Below, in pieces: positions 19,252 to 27,970 of a DNA stretch of 64,000 bases. The position numbers and the translations under genes are program-made. Below the pieces are notes generated by a model. The model was not told the DNA's origin, made no database searches, and saw only the letters and a list, made by a program, of their open reading frames with translations. The first letter of the stretch is position 1. Each line of letters starts with the position of its first letter. Source of the stretch: Algoriphagus sp. AGSA1 (GTDB taxonomy: Bacteria > Bacteroidota > Bacteroidia > Cytophagales > Cyclobacteriaceae); contig NZ_JAJUWR010000007.1 of NCBI RefSeq assembly GCF_021390545.1, positions 1 to 64,000 on the forward strand. Reading direction: 5' to 3'.

Positions 19252-22200
19252 ATGCTCAAAAAACATCCCTTCCCACTCTGCCTCCTACTTATTCTAGGAG
19301 CTCTCGCCGTTCAATGCACCCAAAAAGAGACCATTGAATTAAAGCCTAACGCCCGAATCGCTTTGATCGGGAACAACCTGGGCTCAAGAATGATGGACTA
19401 CGGGAGCTTTGAGACTGAGATGCAACTCAGAAATCCAGACAAAAATCTGTATATCAGAAATCTTTCGGATCCCGGGGACACCCCGGGCTTTAGACCTAGA
19501 TCCGGAACCAACGACCCTTGGGCTTTCCCAGGAGCGGAAGCTTTTCAGGATGAATATGCCACTCCTTCAGGCAGCGAAGGCCATCTGGAAAAACCTGACG
19601 AATGGTTGACCAGACTGCAAGCAGACATTATTATCTCGTTCTTTGGCTACAATGAGTCTTTCCAAGGAGTAGAAGGTTTGGAAAATTACAAGGCGGAACT
19701 GGATGCGTTCATCAAGCATACACTTCACCAGAAATACCACGACACACTTTCTCCCAAATTAGTCATCGTCTCTCCGATTGCTTTCGAAGACTTGTCCGAA
19801 AAGATAGATGTGCCTAACGGAAAAACAGAAAATGAAAACCTAAATCTCTATACGGTTGCGATGCGTGAGATAGCGGAAAAAAACCATGTGATGTTTGTGG
19901 ATGCATACACCCCAAGCAAACAATGGTACCTGGAAACTGATGAAGACCTGACCATCGACGGTTCGCAGTTGAATGAGGCCGGATATCAGAAACTGGCCGT
20001 ATTGCTGGCAGATGAGATCTTTGGAAAGCAAAAGATCAAAAATGAAGCAAATCGTGCATTGGTACATGAAGCTGTGCAGGAGAAAAACTGGTTTTGGAGA
20101 AATGACTACAAAATACCAAACGGTGTTCATGTCTTCGGTAGAAGATACGACCCCTTCGGCCCTGACAATTACCCTTTTGAATTGGAAAAAATCCGGGAGA
20201 TGACTGCGATACGGGACACAGCGATCTGGATGGCAAATCGAGGAGAGAAGAAAGATCTTGCTGCTGCCGATGCCAAAACCAAGAAGCTCCCTGAAGTGGA
20301 AACCAACTATAATCCTGAGCAAAACGGAAGTTTGGAATATCTATATGGAAAAGAAGCCCTTGCCAAGTTAAAAGTAGCTCCGGGATATAGAATCGAGCTT
20401 TTCGCCTCCGAAGAAGACTGGCCAAATCTGGCAAATCCCGTCCAGCTTTCATTTGACAACAAGGGCCGGCTTTGGGTGGCTACCATGCCAAGTTACCCAC
20501 ATTACAAGCCCGGGGATTCCAGACCGGCAGATAAGCTGTTGATCTATGAAGACACTGACAATGACGGCAAAGCTGATAAGGAAACGGTTTTTGCGGATGA
20601 CCTCCACATTCCGGTGGGATTTGAACTGGCTCCGGAAGGCGTTTACGTTTCTCAGGGAAACAACCTAATCATTCTATACGATGACAACAAGGATGATAAA
20701 GCCGATCGAAAGGAGATCTTACTCAGCGGGTTTGACGATCACGACACACATCATGCGATTTCAGCTTTTACCACCGATGAATCCGGAGCGATTTATATGG
20801 CAGAGGGAGTATTCCTTCATAGTAATGTGGAAACTTCCTATGGCCCTGTCCGTGCGACAAATGGCGGTTTCTACCGATATACGCCAACCAGGCACAAACT
20901 GGAGCGAGTAGCTCAGGTGAGTATTCCCAATCCTTGGGGGATCGCCTTTGACGAATGGGGACAAAACTTCTACGCGGAGACTTCCGGGCCGAATGTAAAC
21001 TGGATGCAACCGGGATCCGTTTTACCGCGCTATGGAAATGCCACAAACAAAGGTGCAAACCTGATTCAGAGAGATCATTTGGTACGTCCTACCTCCGGCT
21101 TGGAATTTATCTCCAGCAGGCATTTCCCTGACGATGTGCAGGGCGACTTGATCATCAATAATACCATTGGGTTTCTTGGTACCAAGCAGCACCAAATGAT
21201 CGATGAAGAAATCGGGTTTTCGACTAAATGGAGACAGGATCTTCTTACTTCTACGGATAGAAATTTCCGCCCTGTAGATATGGAAATCGCTCCTGACGGC
21301 TCATTGTATGTAGTCGATTGGCACAATATCCTGATCGGTCACATGCAGCACAATGCCCGTGATCCTCTGCGGGATCATCAGCATGGAAGAATTTATAGAA
21401 TCACCTATCCTTCCAGGCCTCTGGTAACTCCGGCTAAAATAGACGGGGCAAGCATTTCGGAATTGATGGAAAACCTAAAACTGCCCGAGTACAGATCTCG
21501 CTACAGAACACGAAGGGAATTGCGTGGAAGAGACCAAACCGAAGTTTCGGAAGCTGTGGCTGATTGGGCAAGCAAGTTGGATAAGAATGACCCACACTAT
21601 GAGCACCATCTCTTGGAGGCACTATGGGTAAGCTGGGGCATCAACAAGGTTAACCAAGACCTTCTAAACCAGCTTCTAAAAGCCAAAGATTACAGAGCCA
21701 GAGCGGCTGCGGTGAGAGTGCTCCGCTACACCGGTCATCAGGTTTCCAATCAAAAAGAATTGATGGCCGAAGCAATCAAAGACGAAAATGGCCGGGTACG
21801 ACTTGAAGCAATTGTGGCGGCTTCTTGGATGCCGCGTGAAGAAGGTCTTGAGGTGCTTTCAGCTGCTGAAGGCACGGAGATGGAAGAATGGATTACCCCT
21901 GCTTATGAAACTGCGGTGGCACATATCTCAGGGCTTTCTGTGAATGATAAAAAAGAAGAAGACATCAAGTCCTCCTTGACGGGATCAGACAGAGAACTTT
22001 TTGTACTGGGTAAAGAGATTTACGCAAGAGAAGGATTCTGCAGTACTTGCCACCAGCCGGATGGACAAGGACTTTCCGCATCAGGCTTTCCTCCACTTGC
22101 AGGCACTCCTTGGGTAACAGGGAGTCAAGAGCGATTGATCAAACTTGTGCTCAAAGGCATGATGGGGCCTATCACAGTACTTGGGAAAGACTATCCGGGA

Positions 22201-22401
22201 CAGGTGCCGATGACACCTTTTGAAGGCATGTTGGACGACTCTGAAGTGGCGGCCGTTTTGACTTTCGTGAGAAATTCCTTTGGAAATTCCGCTTCGGCTG
22301 TCTCTCCGGATCTGGTGAAGAAAGTAAGGGAAGAAGTCAAAGATCACACGGGATTCTTCCAGCCTTCTGATTTACTGAAAGCACATCCGATGGAGAAGTA
22401 G
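19252..22401 (+). CDS. PVC-type dehydrogenase with N-terminal degenerate SGNH domain and terminal cytochrome c
   Basis: 1049 aa from the ATG at 19252 (a TTG at 19243 is less likely). The lipobox (LAVQC) ends at Cys22. Residues about 32-260 resemble an SGNH/GDSL hydrolase, but block I reads GNNL (40-43) instead of GDSL, and block V reads DGSQLN (236-241) where the catalytic His is expected, so it is probably not an active esterase. Block III keeps an Asn (FGYNES, around 134). A sorbosone-dehydrogenase-like propeller, HEAT-like helices and a cytochrome c domain (CSTCH, 930-934) follow. It is the counterpart of the PVC gene on the other arm. It likely oxidises a carbohydrate captured by the upstream SusCD pair; the substrate is unknown. 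Confidence 0.85.
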   Translation: MLKKHPFPLCLLLILGALAVQCTQKETIELKPNARIALIGNNLGSRMMDYGSFETEMQLRNPDKNLYIRNLSDPGDTPGFRPRSGTNDPWAFPGAEAFQDEYATPSGSEGHLEKPDEWLTRLQADIIISFFGYNESFQGVEGLENYKAELDAFIKHTLHQKYHDTLSPKLVIVSPIAFEDLSEKIDVPNGKTENENLNLYTVAMREIAEKNHVMFVDAYTPSKQWYLETDEDLTIDGSQLNEAGYQKLAVLLADEIFGKQKIKNEANRALVHEAVQEKNWFWRNDYKIPNGVHVFGRRYDPFGPDNYPFELEKIREMTAIRDTAIWMANRGEKKDLAAADAKTKKLPEVETNYNPEQNGSLEYLYGKEALAKLKVAPGYRIELFASEEDWPNLANPVQLSFDNKGRLWVATMPSYPHYKPGDSRPADKLLIYEDTDNDGKADKETVFADDLHIPVGFELAPEGVYVSQGNNLIILYDDNKDDKADRKEILLSGFDDHDTHHAISAFTTDESGAIYMAEGVFLHSNVETSYGPVRATNGGFYRYTPTRHKLERVAQVSIPNPWGIAFDEWGQNFYAETSGPNVNWMQPGSVLPRYGNATNKGANLIQRDHLVRPTSGLEFISSRHFPDDVQGDLIINNTIGFLGTKQHQMIDEEIGFSTKWRQDLLTSTDRNFRPVDMEIAPDGSLYVVDWHNILIGHMQHNARDPLRDHQHGRIYRITYPSRPLVTPAKIDGASISELMENLKLPEYRSRYRTRRELRGRDQTEVSEAVADWASKLDKNDPHYEHHLLEALWVSWGINKVNQDLLNQLLKAKDYRARAAAVRVLRYTGHQVSNQKELMAEAIKDENGRVRLEAIVAASWMPREEGLEVLSAAEGTEMEEWITPAYETAVAHISGLSVNDKKEEDIKSSLTGSDRELFVLGKEIYAREGFCSTCHQPDGQGLSASGFPPLAGTPWVTGSQERLIKLVLKGMMGPITVLGKDYPGQVPMTPFEGMLDDSEVAAVLTFVRNSFGNSASAVSPDLVKKVREEVKDHTGFFQPSDLLKAHPMEK

Positions 22402-22774
22402 GAGTTTTGTACGTTGCTGGATGACTGATTTGATTCGGTGTTCGAAATTTGGGTTATTGGTTATTGAGATATTGAATGATCGGGAGCCTTTCAACTCCGC
22501 TCAGGGCGACACCGATGACAGACTGAGCGGAGTCGAAGTCTTTTTTATTCGAAAATCTGAAGTAGGTAAAGCTTTAAAATGGCTTGCCTCCAATTGTTGG
22601 ATGATTGATTCTGCGACCACCCAAAACTCCAGAAAAAGCCTCCTACTTCGTTTCTCAGCTATGCCCAGACAGGGATTTTAACCGCTCAACTTCCTACGAA
22701 GAACTAAACTCTCAATTTAGCACTTTCCAGTCCTAAGAGGGAAACCCCTGCTTGCGTATAGGTGATGTCCGCAG
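22402..22774. other. Non-coding spacer with dispersed-repeat signatures
   Basis: This 373-bp spacer lies between a plus-strand and a minus-strand gene. It carries the palindrome at 22494-22533 and two similar copies of a TTG[CT]TGGATGA[CT]TGAT word (near 22414 and 22596). GAAGTAGGAG at 22395-22404 also has its perfect inverse CTCCTACTTC at 22640-22649, bracketing about 255 bp. Short open frames here have no protein-like features. The layout resembles a small miniature-element remnant or a bidirectional terminator zone. Confidence 0.4.
22494..22533. repeat. Dispersed palindromic repeat (ACTCCGCTCAG / CTGAGCGGAGT)
   Basis: The 11-bp perfect arms ACTCCGCTCAG (22494-22504) and CTGAGCGGAGT (22523-22533) surround an 18-bp spacer, with six T residues shortly after. 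The word CTGAGCGGAGTCGAAG is, from memory, a common intergenic repeat in Bacteroidota genomes. It could act as a terminator for the PVC gene on the plus strand. Confidence 0.6.
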
Positions 22775-23824
22775 TTACTTTTCCACGTTATATAAGTAAT
22801 CAGCAGCTGCCTTACTCATTTCTCTAAAGTCGTGGCCAATATTTGAAATGATTTCTAATTTCCAATTGAATTCAGAGTTTAGTTTCGATGCGATTTTCTT
22901 TGATTCATTATAAAAATACACCCCTCTTTCTAATCGATGAAGACCTTGTTTATCAACTTCTGATGAACTCCTTAAATCTCCTCTTGTTTCATTAGCATCA
23001 TCTTTTTCTCCAAGAAATAAAACAAGATTCTTGCTAAAATCTAAGTCCTTTCCGGATTTATAACTGTTTTTAAGTCCATATGGAAAATCCTCTATATCTG
23101 TTGGAATAGTGTACCAACCAGAATTTGATGATAAAATTCTATTGGCTTTATTATCTGATTTAAAAATTGCAAGTCGATGTAAAATTTGTCCACCAGCAGA
23201 ATGACCGAACAAATCGTAAGTATCTGTTTTCAGATTAAGCTTGTTTTTTGTTAAGTTAAAAATTCTGTCAAAATCGTTAAAAATCCATTCATTTGGATTT
23301 TTAACGATTTTGAAACTTGCCATAGCTGTTCTTTCGTCATTTATTTCCACGGCTGTAATCATTCCTGCAAGATTGTAACTCCAAAATCCAGGGTAATATC
23401 TTTCAGGGTATTCAGGTGAAAGAACCAGAATATTATATTTTTCTGCATTTCCAATCCAAGCGTCTCTATATTCATCTCCATCTCGTCCAGCACCTGGCAA
23501 AACCATCAAAACAGGCGATTCGGATTTCAGATTCCGTGGTTTATAATAATGAATGACTATTTGTTTTCCTTCTTGTAAACCTCCATCAATTAAAAATTTC
23601 CCACTTCCGTCTTGAATCTTTATTTCATTTACAATTAGTTCCTTTTCAGGAATTAAAGCACTTTTTTTAATAAGATCCATTTTACAATGGGGACAAATTC
23701 CAGATTCATTGAAATTCAATTCGTCACAAGGTAAATCACAAGGTTTGCATACATACTCTCCTACTTGTTCTTTACAAGAAATAAGCCCGAATAAAATAAG
23801 CCCGAATAAAAATTTTGACTCCAT
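22775..23824 (-). CDS. Secreted alpha/beta hydrolase (esterase-like) with N-terminal Cys-rich module
   Basis: 349 aa. The lipoprotein signal ends at Cys17 (LISC). Next comes a zinc-ribbon-like module with Cys26, Cys29, Cys33, Cys44, His46 and Cys47 (CX2CX3CX10CPHC), followed by an alpha/beta-hydrolase fold. Its nucleophile elbow is GHSAGG (Ser209 in 207-212), with a plausible Asp in LGEKDD and His in NIGHDF. It resembles polyhydroxybutyrate-depolymerase or esterase-like lipoproteins. It is last in a three-gene operon, 22 bp after a DJ-1-like gene with the same Cys module. The gene is visibly more AT-rich than its neighbours, and a 15-bp tandem duplication lies in the signal peptide core. The substrate is unknown. 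Confidence 0.8.
   Translation of the reverse strand: MESKFLFGLILFGLISCKEQVGEYVCKPCDLPCDELNFNESGICPHCKMDLIKKSALIPEKELIVNEIKIQDGSGKFLIDGGLQEGKQIVIHYYKPRNLKSESPVLMVLPGAGRDGDEYRDAWIGNAEKYNILVLSPEYPERYYPGFWSYNLAGMITAVEINDERTAMASFKIVKNPNEWIFNDFDRIFNLTKNKLNLKTDTYDLFGHSAGGQILHRLAIFKSDNKANRILSSNSGWYTIPTDIEDFPYGLKNSYKSGKDLDFSKNLVLFLGEKDDANETRGDLRSSSEVDKQGLHRLERGVYFYNESKKIASKLNSEFNWKLEIISNIGHDFREMSKAAADYLYNVEK
23781..23810 (-). repeat. Perfect 15-bp tandem duplication in the signal peptide
   Basis: ATAAGCCCGAATAAA occurs twice back to back (23781-23795 and 23796-23810). In the minus-strand protein it doubles the five-residue hydrophobic unit in FGLILFGLIS. Because the unit is a multiple of three, a copy-number change alters signal peptide length without a frameshift. 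Confidence 0.85.
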
Positions 23825-23846
23825 AGTTTTTAATTTATTTGATTGA

Positions 23847-24911
23847 TCATTTTTCTAATTGCGTACAACAATTTATCTTACTAAAGACCTCTCCATTTTT
23901 CTCTACCTTATAGCCAATGACTTCTCCCTTCTCTCCCCTCTGAAAGTAGATCGCATCCCCTCCCTCAACATCGCTGAACACGTCCTCATATTCCTGGAAT
24001 ATAGGATAGTTTACCCCACGGATTTTGGCATAGAGTGTTTGGTCATTCGGATTAAAAGTCAGTTCAAAGGTTGTGCTTCCCCTACCCGAATAAGTTCCTA
24101 CAAAATCGCTCAATTCTGGGCTAGAGTAAGCAATGCGGTAGGGGTTGTCACCTGAAAGAACTAATCCGTCGCCAGGCACCCAATTGTCATACTCCATGTA
24201 AAAAGCAGTTCTTCTCGCCGCATTCAAACCCTGAAACTTGGCCACCAGGTGCAGGGCCCCGTCGATACCAGCCGAGATTCCGGCAGTGGTAATCACCTTT
24301 CCATTATCTACAAAACGGACTTCCCGTAGCACTTCAATTTCTGGATAGTTTTCTTCCAGACTATTCAAAGAATTATGAAAAGTTGTCGCTGTCTTTCCAT
24401 CCAATATTCCCGCCTCAGCCAACATAAAAGCTCCCGTACAAACGGAAAAGTGGTATTCTACTTCCGTTTGGTCTTTGATCCAATCGATCACCGCCGAATC
24501 CTGATAAGCCACCAAGGCATTCCCCCCAAAAAAAGCCAAAATATCAGCTTTGGGTGCGTCATCAATCGAATAGTCAGGAGTCACGTTCAAAATCCCCTGA
24601 GACTTGATAAGGTCCTTGGTTTTGGAAACGGTAAACACCTCGTAACCCGCATAGGAGAACACCTCCATAGGCCCGGCAAAGTCCAGTACCTCTACGCCGT
24701 CCTGCAGGTAAAAAGCAATCTTTTTGATCTGGTTCTTTTTTACCAAAGTCATATTACAATGTGGGCAAGTCCCAGGCTTTGAAAAAATCTCAGAGTCGCA
24801 TGAGCTGCCGCAGGGGGGACAGACATAGTCTGGTGCATCACTTGTGCTTTGTGCCAAAAGAGAAGATTGAATCATCATGCAGATTAATATCGAATAGAAA
24901 AGCCGTGTCAT
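23847..24911 (-). CDS. Secreted DJ-1/PfpI family protein with N-terminal Cys-rich module and C-terminal DUF3471-like domain
   Basis: 354 aa. A cleavable signal peptide ends near LLAQ. A Cys-rich module follows (Cys31, Cys34, Cys38, Cys49, His51, Cys52; CX2CX3CX10CPHC), then a DJ-1/PfpI domain (about 63-245) with the nucleophile-elbow Cys158 in SVCTGAF. The C-terminal 100 residues (ELSDFVGTYSGRGSTTFEL onwards) look like the beta-barrel domain seen at the end of many Bacteroidota serine hydrolases (DUF3471-like). The DJ-1 part closely parallels that of the GlxA-type regulator encoded 65 bp upstream. Export of a DJ-1 domain is unusual. The Cys module resembles heavy-metal-binding domains of the YTCPMHP type, but with Cys in place of Met-His. 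A metal or redox role is inference. Confidence 0.82.
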   Translation of the reverse strand: MTRLFYSILICMMIQSSLLAQSTSDAPDYVCPPCGSSCDSEIFSKPGTCPHCNMTLVKKNQIKKIAFYLQDGVEVLDFAGPMEVFSYAGYEVFTVSKTKDLIKSQGILNVTPDYSIDDAPKADILAFFGGNALVAYQDSAVIDWIKDQTEVEYHFSVCTGAFMLAEAGILDGKTATTFHNSLNSLEENYPEIEVLREVRFVDNGKVITTAGISAGIDGALHLVAKFQGLNAARRTAFYMEYDNWVPGDGLVLSGDNPYRIAYSSPELSDFVGTYSGRGSTTFELTFNPNDQTLYAKIRGVNYPIFQEYEDVFSDVEGGDAIYFQRGEKGEVIGYKVEKNGEVFSKINCCTQLEK

Positions 24912-24976
24912 ATCTTGATTTTTTTTTCAAAATTAGAGTCAAGTGCTCCTCCATAAAAGGACAACCGTGCGCAAGA

Positions 24977-25948
24977 TCAGGACAATTGCCGAGGAAGAAC
25001 TCCTTTGTGTTTTTTGAGCAAAGCACGGAGCTGATTGGGGCTTTTAAGTCCGCAACCCAGTGCGATTAATTCCACTTTCTCGCCTCGTGCAAGGAGTTGG
25101 ACGGCCTTTTCCAAGCGGAGCTTGTCCCTGTATTCACCCAAAGTGATTCCTGTGGTTTTCTTGAAAAGCCTGCTCAAGTTGCGGGAACTCATATTTACTT
25201 TTTCTGCCAAATCCTCCAAAGAATTTGTTTGATCCAGATGATTTGAGAGTAAATCTTGAACCTCATGGATGCGGTTTTCGAGGTGGTTCCGAAACTGCAA
25301 AAAAATGCTCAACTGAGGATCGTCAGATGTCCGACGCAGATATATAACCATCTCCTTGGCCACCTGAATCGCAAACAGTGACCCAAAAACCTCTTCCAGC
25401 AGATAAAGCGATAGGTCAATCCCCGAAGCCACTCCCGCGCTAGAATAGATGTTTCCGTCTTTGACAAAGAGCCTGTCAGCAAGCAGTTTGGATTTAGGAA
25501 ACTGCTGTTGAAAAACCTTGGAATATTTCCAATGTGTCGCACAGGATTTCCCCTCCAGGACTCCTGACTTTGCCAGGAGAAATGTACCGGTACAAACCGA
25601 GCAAACTTTCGCACCTCGATCAGCCTGGATTTTAACCCAATCCAAAAAGGGTTGGATTTTTTGAAAAAACTGCTGCCCGAAAAACACTTCAGACTCCAAT
25701 CCGGGAATAATTAACCAATCTGATGAGCAAAGTTCAAAATCGTTGAAATTCTGCAGATTTGTGAGGCTAAGACCAGCACAAGAATCAACTTCCCTATTTC
25801 CCTCCAATGAAATGAAATAAGAAGACACTGCAGAATTTAGACATTTGGCTTCATAAAACACATGGACAGGCCCACTCAAATCCAACAATTGAACCTGTAT
25901 GGGAACTGCGAAAAATGCCCTGTATTTTTGGTCTGCCAAAACATCCAT
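24977..25948 (-). CDS. GlxA-type transcriptional regulator (DJ-1/PfpI domain plus AraC HTH)
   Basis: 323 aa from the ATG at 25948; a TTG at 25957 is possible. The N-terminal DJ-1/PfpI domain (about 10-190) keeps the nucleophile-elbow Cys (SVCTGTFLLAKSG). The C-terminal AraC-type double helix-turn-helix (about 220-320) includes SLEDLAEKVNMSSRNLSRLF and TLGEYRDKLRLEKAVQLL. It is first in a minus-strand operon with the secreted DJ-1-like protein and the esterase, so it probably controls them. The inducer is unknown. It diverges from an unrelated FG-GAP gene across about 200 bp. Confidence 0.92.
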   Translation of the reverse strand: MDVLADQKYRAFFAVPIQVQLLDLSGPVHVFYEAKCLNSAVSSYFISLEGNREVDSCAGLSLTNLQNFNDFELCSSDWLIIPGLESEVFFGQQFFQKIQPFLDWVKIQADRGAKVCSVCTGTFLLAKSGVLEGKSCATHWKYSKVFQQQFPKSKLLADRLFVKDGNIYSSAGVASGIDLSLYLLEEVFGSLFAIQVAKEMVIYLRRTSDDPQLSIFLQFRNHLENRIHEVQDLLSNHLDQTNSLEDLAEKVNMSSRNLSRLFKKTTGITLGEYRDKLRLEKAVQLLARGEKVELIALGCGLKSPNQLRALLKKHKGVLPRQLS

Positions 25949-26153
25949 GTGTCTCAAAATTTGCTAAAGATTAGGAGTAATAAAGCGAATACCAAAATCC
26001 CAATTCGAAAAACAAAGAGAGCAGGACAGCTAACTTTGTTTTTTTGCCAAAATTAGACCGACCATCCTTGTTGCATATTGTTTATTTCCTCCAATTTACT
26101 TTCTACGAAATCTTAGCATTTCATATAACCTCTAAAAATCAAATTATAATCAT

Positions 26154-27287
26154 ATGAAATTACTCTACCTGCCAATTGCCATTTTTGCTCTCCTGAGAAC
26201 TGTCCCTGCTTTTTCTCAATCCAAAAATATCAACTTCGAAAAGCAAATGGTCGCCTACGAAAGCTACGAGTCAGTAGGAACCATGGACGTAGACAATGAC
26301 GGCACATTGGATTTGGTTTCGGGAAGCTATTGGTATAAAGGCCCCAAATTCCTCGATCGCTTTTTAATCGGACAAGTCAAACGCTACGGAGAATATTACG
26401 AGGATTTTTCCACCATTCCCATGGATGTGAATGAAGATGGGAAAATGGATTTTGTGACCGGAGGTTGGTTTGAAGGCATGTTGGTCTGGAGAGAAAATCC
26501 GGGGGATGGTAGCGAATGGCCGGTACATGAAATCGCTGGCACAGGAAATATAGAAACCAGCAGGGGCTTTGATATTGATGGGGACGGTCTCTTAGAAATC
26601 GTCCCCAATACTCCGCGCAAACCTCTTGCCTACTATAAAAAAGTGGGCGCAAACCAGTTCGAAAAATTCCCGGTCCATGACACCCAAGGCCATGGATTGG
26701 GCTTCGGCGACATCAATGGAGATGGACGGGGCGATCTGATTATTTCCGACGGCTGGCTAGAGGCCCCTGCAGACCTGAAAACAGGAAAATGGATTCACCA
26801 TGCCGATTTTGAGTTGGGGGATGCAAGTATTCCGATGATCGTCGCAGATGTAAATCAAGATGGGTTGAACGATATCATCGTCGGTCAGGCACATGGATTC
26901 GGATTGTTTTGGCTGGAGCAAAAGAAAGAAGGAGACAAAATAAGCTTTGTAAAGCATGAAATAGATCCATTCCAATCCCAGTACCACACCATGGAATGGG
27001 TAGATATAGACAATGACGGTCAAAATGAACTGGTCACAGGCAAGCGCTATCGGGCACATAACGGTAAAGACCCTGGAGGAAAAGACTATGCAGGATTATA
27101 TTATTTCAAATGGAACGGAGAATCATTCACCAAAAATATAATCAGCTATGGACCGCTAGGCGAAGGAAAAGGATCTGGACTATATTTTTCGATTGCTGAC
27201 CTAAATGAGGATGGCTGGAAAGACATTGTAGTGGCAGGAAAGGATGGATTGGTGGTCTTTGAGAATCTGGGCAGGCCTGAGAATTAA
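26154..27287 (+). CDS. Secreted FG-GAP/VCBS seven-repeat beta-propeller protein
   Basis: 377 aa with a signal peptide (cleavage near PAFSQ). Seven Ca-binding DxDxDG-type repeats run through the sequence: DVDNDGTLD, DVNEDGKMD, DIDGDGLLE, DINGDGRGD, DVNQDGLND, DIDNDGQNE and DLNEDGWKD. One per blade predicts a seven-bladed propeller. Such proteins are usually periplasmic or surface-exposed and bind carbohydrates or other proteins; no catalytic residues are recognisable. It stands alone on the plus strand. Confidence 0.85.
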   Translation: MKLLYLPIAIFALLRTVPAFSQSKNINFEKQMVAYESYESVGTMDVDNDGTLDLVSGSYWYKGPKFLDRFLIGQVKRYGEYYEDFSTIPMDVNEDGKMDFVTGGWFEGMLVWRENPGDGSEWPVHEIAGTGNIETSRGFDIDGDGLLEIVPNTPRKPLAYYKKVGANQFEKFPVHDTQGHGLGFGDINGDGRGDLIISDGWLEAPADLKTGKWIHHADFELGDASIPMIVADVNQDGLNDIIVGQAHGFGLFWLEQKKEGDKISFVKHEIDPFQSQYHTMEWVDIDNDGQNELVTGKRYRAHNGKDPGGKDYAGLYYFKWNGESFTKNIISYGPLGEGKGSGLYFSIADLNEDGWKDIVVAGKDGLVVFENLGRPEN

Positions 27288-27585
27288 CCCGGATTATGCA
27301 TTAGATTTTGTCATGAAGACATTAATTGCAAGAAAATCAGGCTATTTGGAGACTGAGGCATAGCACCGTTATTGTGAAGTCGAAAATAGCAATGTAATGG
27401 CTGATTTTGAAGCAATTAATGGTTGTAATAGAATTGCTAATGCATATTTCGGGATTAAGCATCTCCCACTAAGGTGCAAAGGCGCAATTTCATTATTTTC
27501 TCTATTCTACCCATGATCTACAGTTCGGAGGAGTATAAATGGCATTTTCCAAAAAATCCCCATCTTGCGGTAAATATTGAATTTT
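27288..27585. other. Spacer upstream of the HopJ-like gene
   Basis: These 298 bp have several short frames, all broken by stops, and no protein-like composition. The promoter of the HopJ-like gene should be here. A possible gene relic starting at 27313 is broken after about 15 codons and could not be identified. Confidence 0.3.
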
Positions 27586-27921
27586 ATGACTCTTTTAGAC
27601 CAGATCAAAAACGCCCCTGCCGCTATTTCTTTTTCGGAGGTGATTGCGCACATAGATTCCCACTACGAATTTACACCCACCAGATTTTTGAATGGAACAA
27701 CAATAAACGAAGCAGGTCAAAACAACGGCAGTTGCAAGATCTTTTCCTTTGCAAAACTCCATGACTTAACTCCGATAGAGACTTTGGCACTTTTTGGAGA
27801 CTTTTACCGAAAAGACGTTTTGCAAAATCCCAATGGAACGGACCATCAAAACATCCGGAATTTTATGCAGTCTGGCTGGGAAGGAATCAAATTTGAGGGT
27901 GAGGCTTTAAGGCCTATATAG
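27586..27921 (+). CDS. HopJ type III effector family protein
   Basis: 111 aa from the ATG at 27586; a TTG three codons upstream is less likely. The whole protein matches the small HopJ family pattern: FSEVIAHIDSHYEFTPTRF, an NGSCKIFSFAKL stretch, and LFGDFYRKDVLQNPNGTDHQNIRNFM. The family was named after a Pseudomonas protein, but it is widespread in bacteria without type III secretion, and no such system is present here. Its real function is unknown. It converges on the DUF58 gene 49 bp away. Confidence 0.85.
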   Translation: MTLLDQIKNAPAAISFSEVIAHIDSHYEFTPTRFLNGTTINEAGQNNGSCKIFSFAKLHDLTPIETLALFGDFYRKDVLQNPNGTDHQNIRNFMQSGWEGIKFEGEALRPI

Positions 27922-27970
27922 TTAAAAGGAGCTATCATCATTTGCGAGACAGGGAATCCCTTAGCATTTA

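Noticed and set aside
27474..27764. A 96-codon plus-strand frame overlapping the HopJ-like gene start
   Set aside because: The HopJ frame matches its family over the full length, while this one has no recognisable features.
27586..27921. Evidence for a type III secretion system from the HopJ name
   Set aside because: The family is widespread without such systems, and no secretion genes are in the window.
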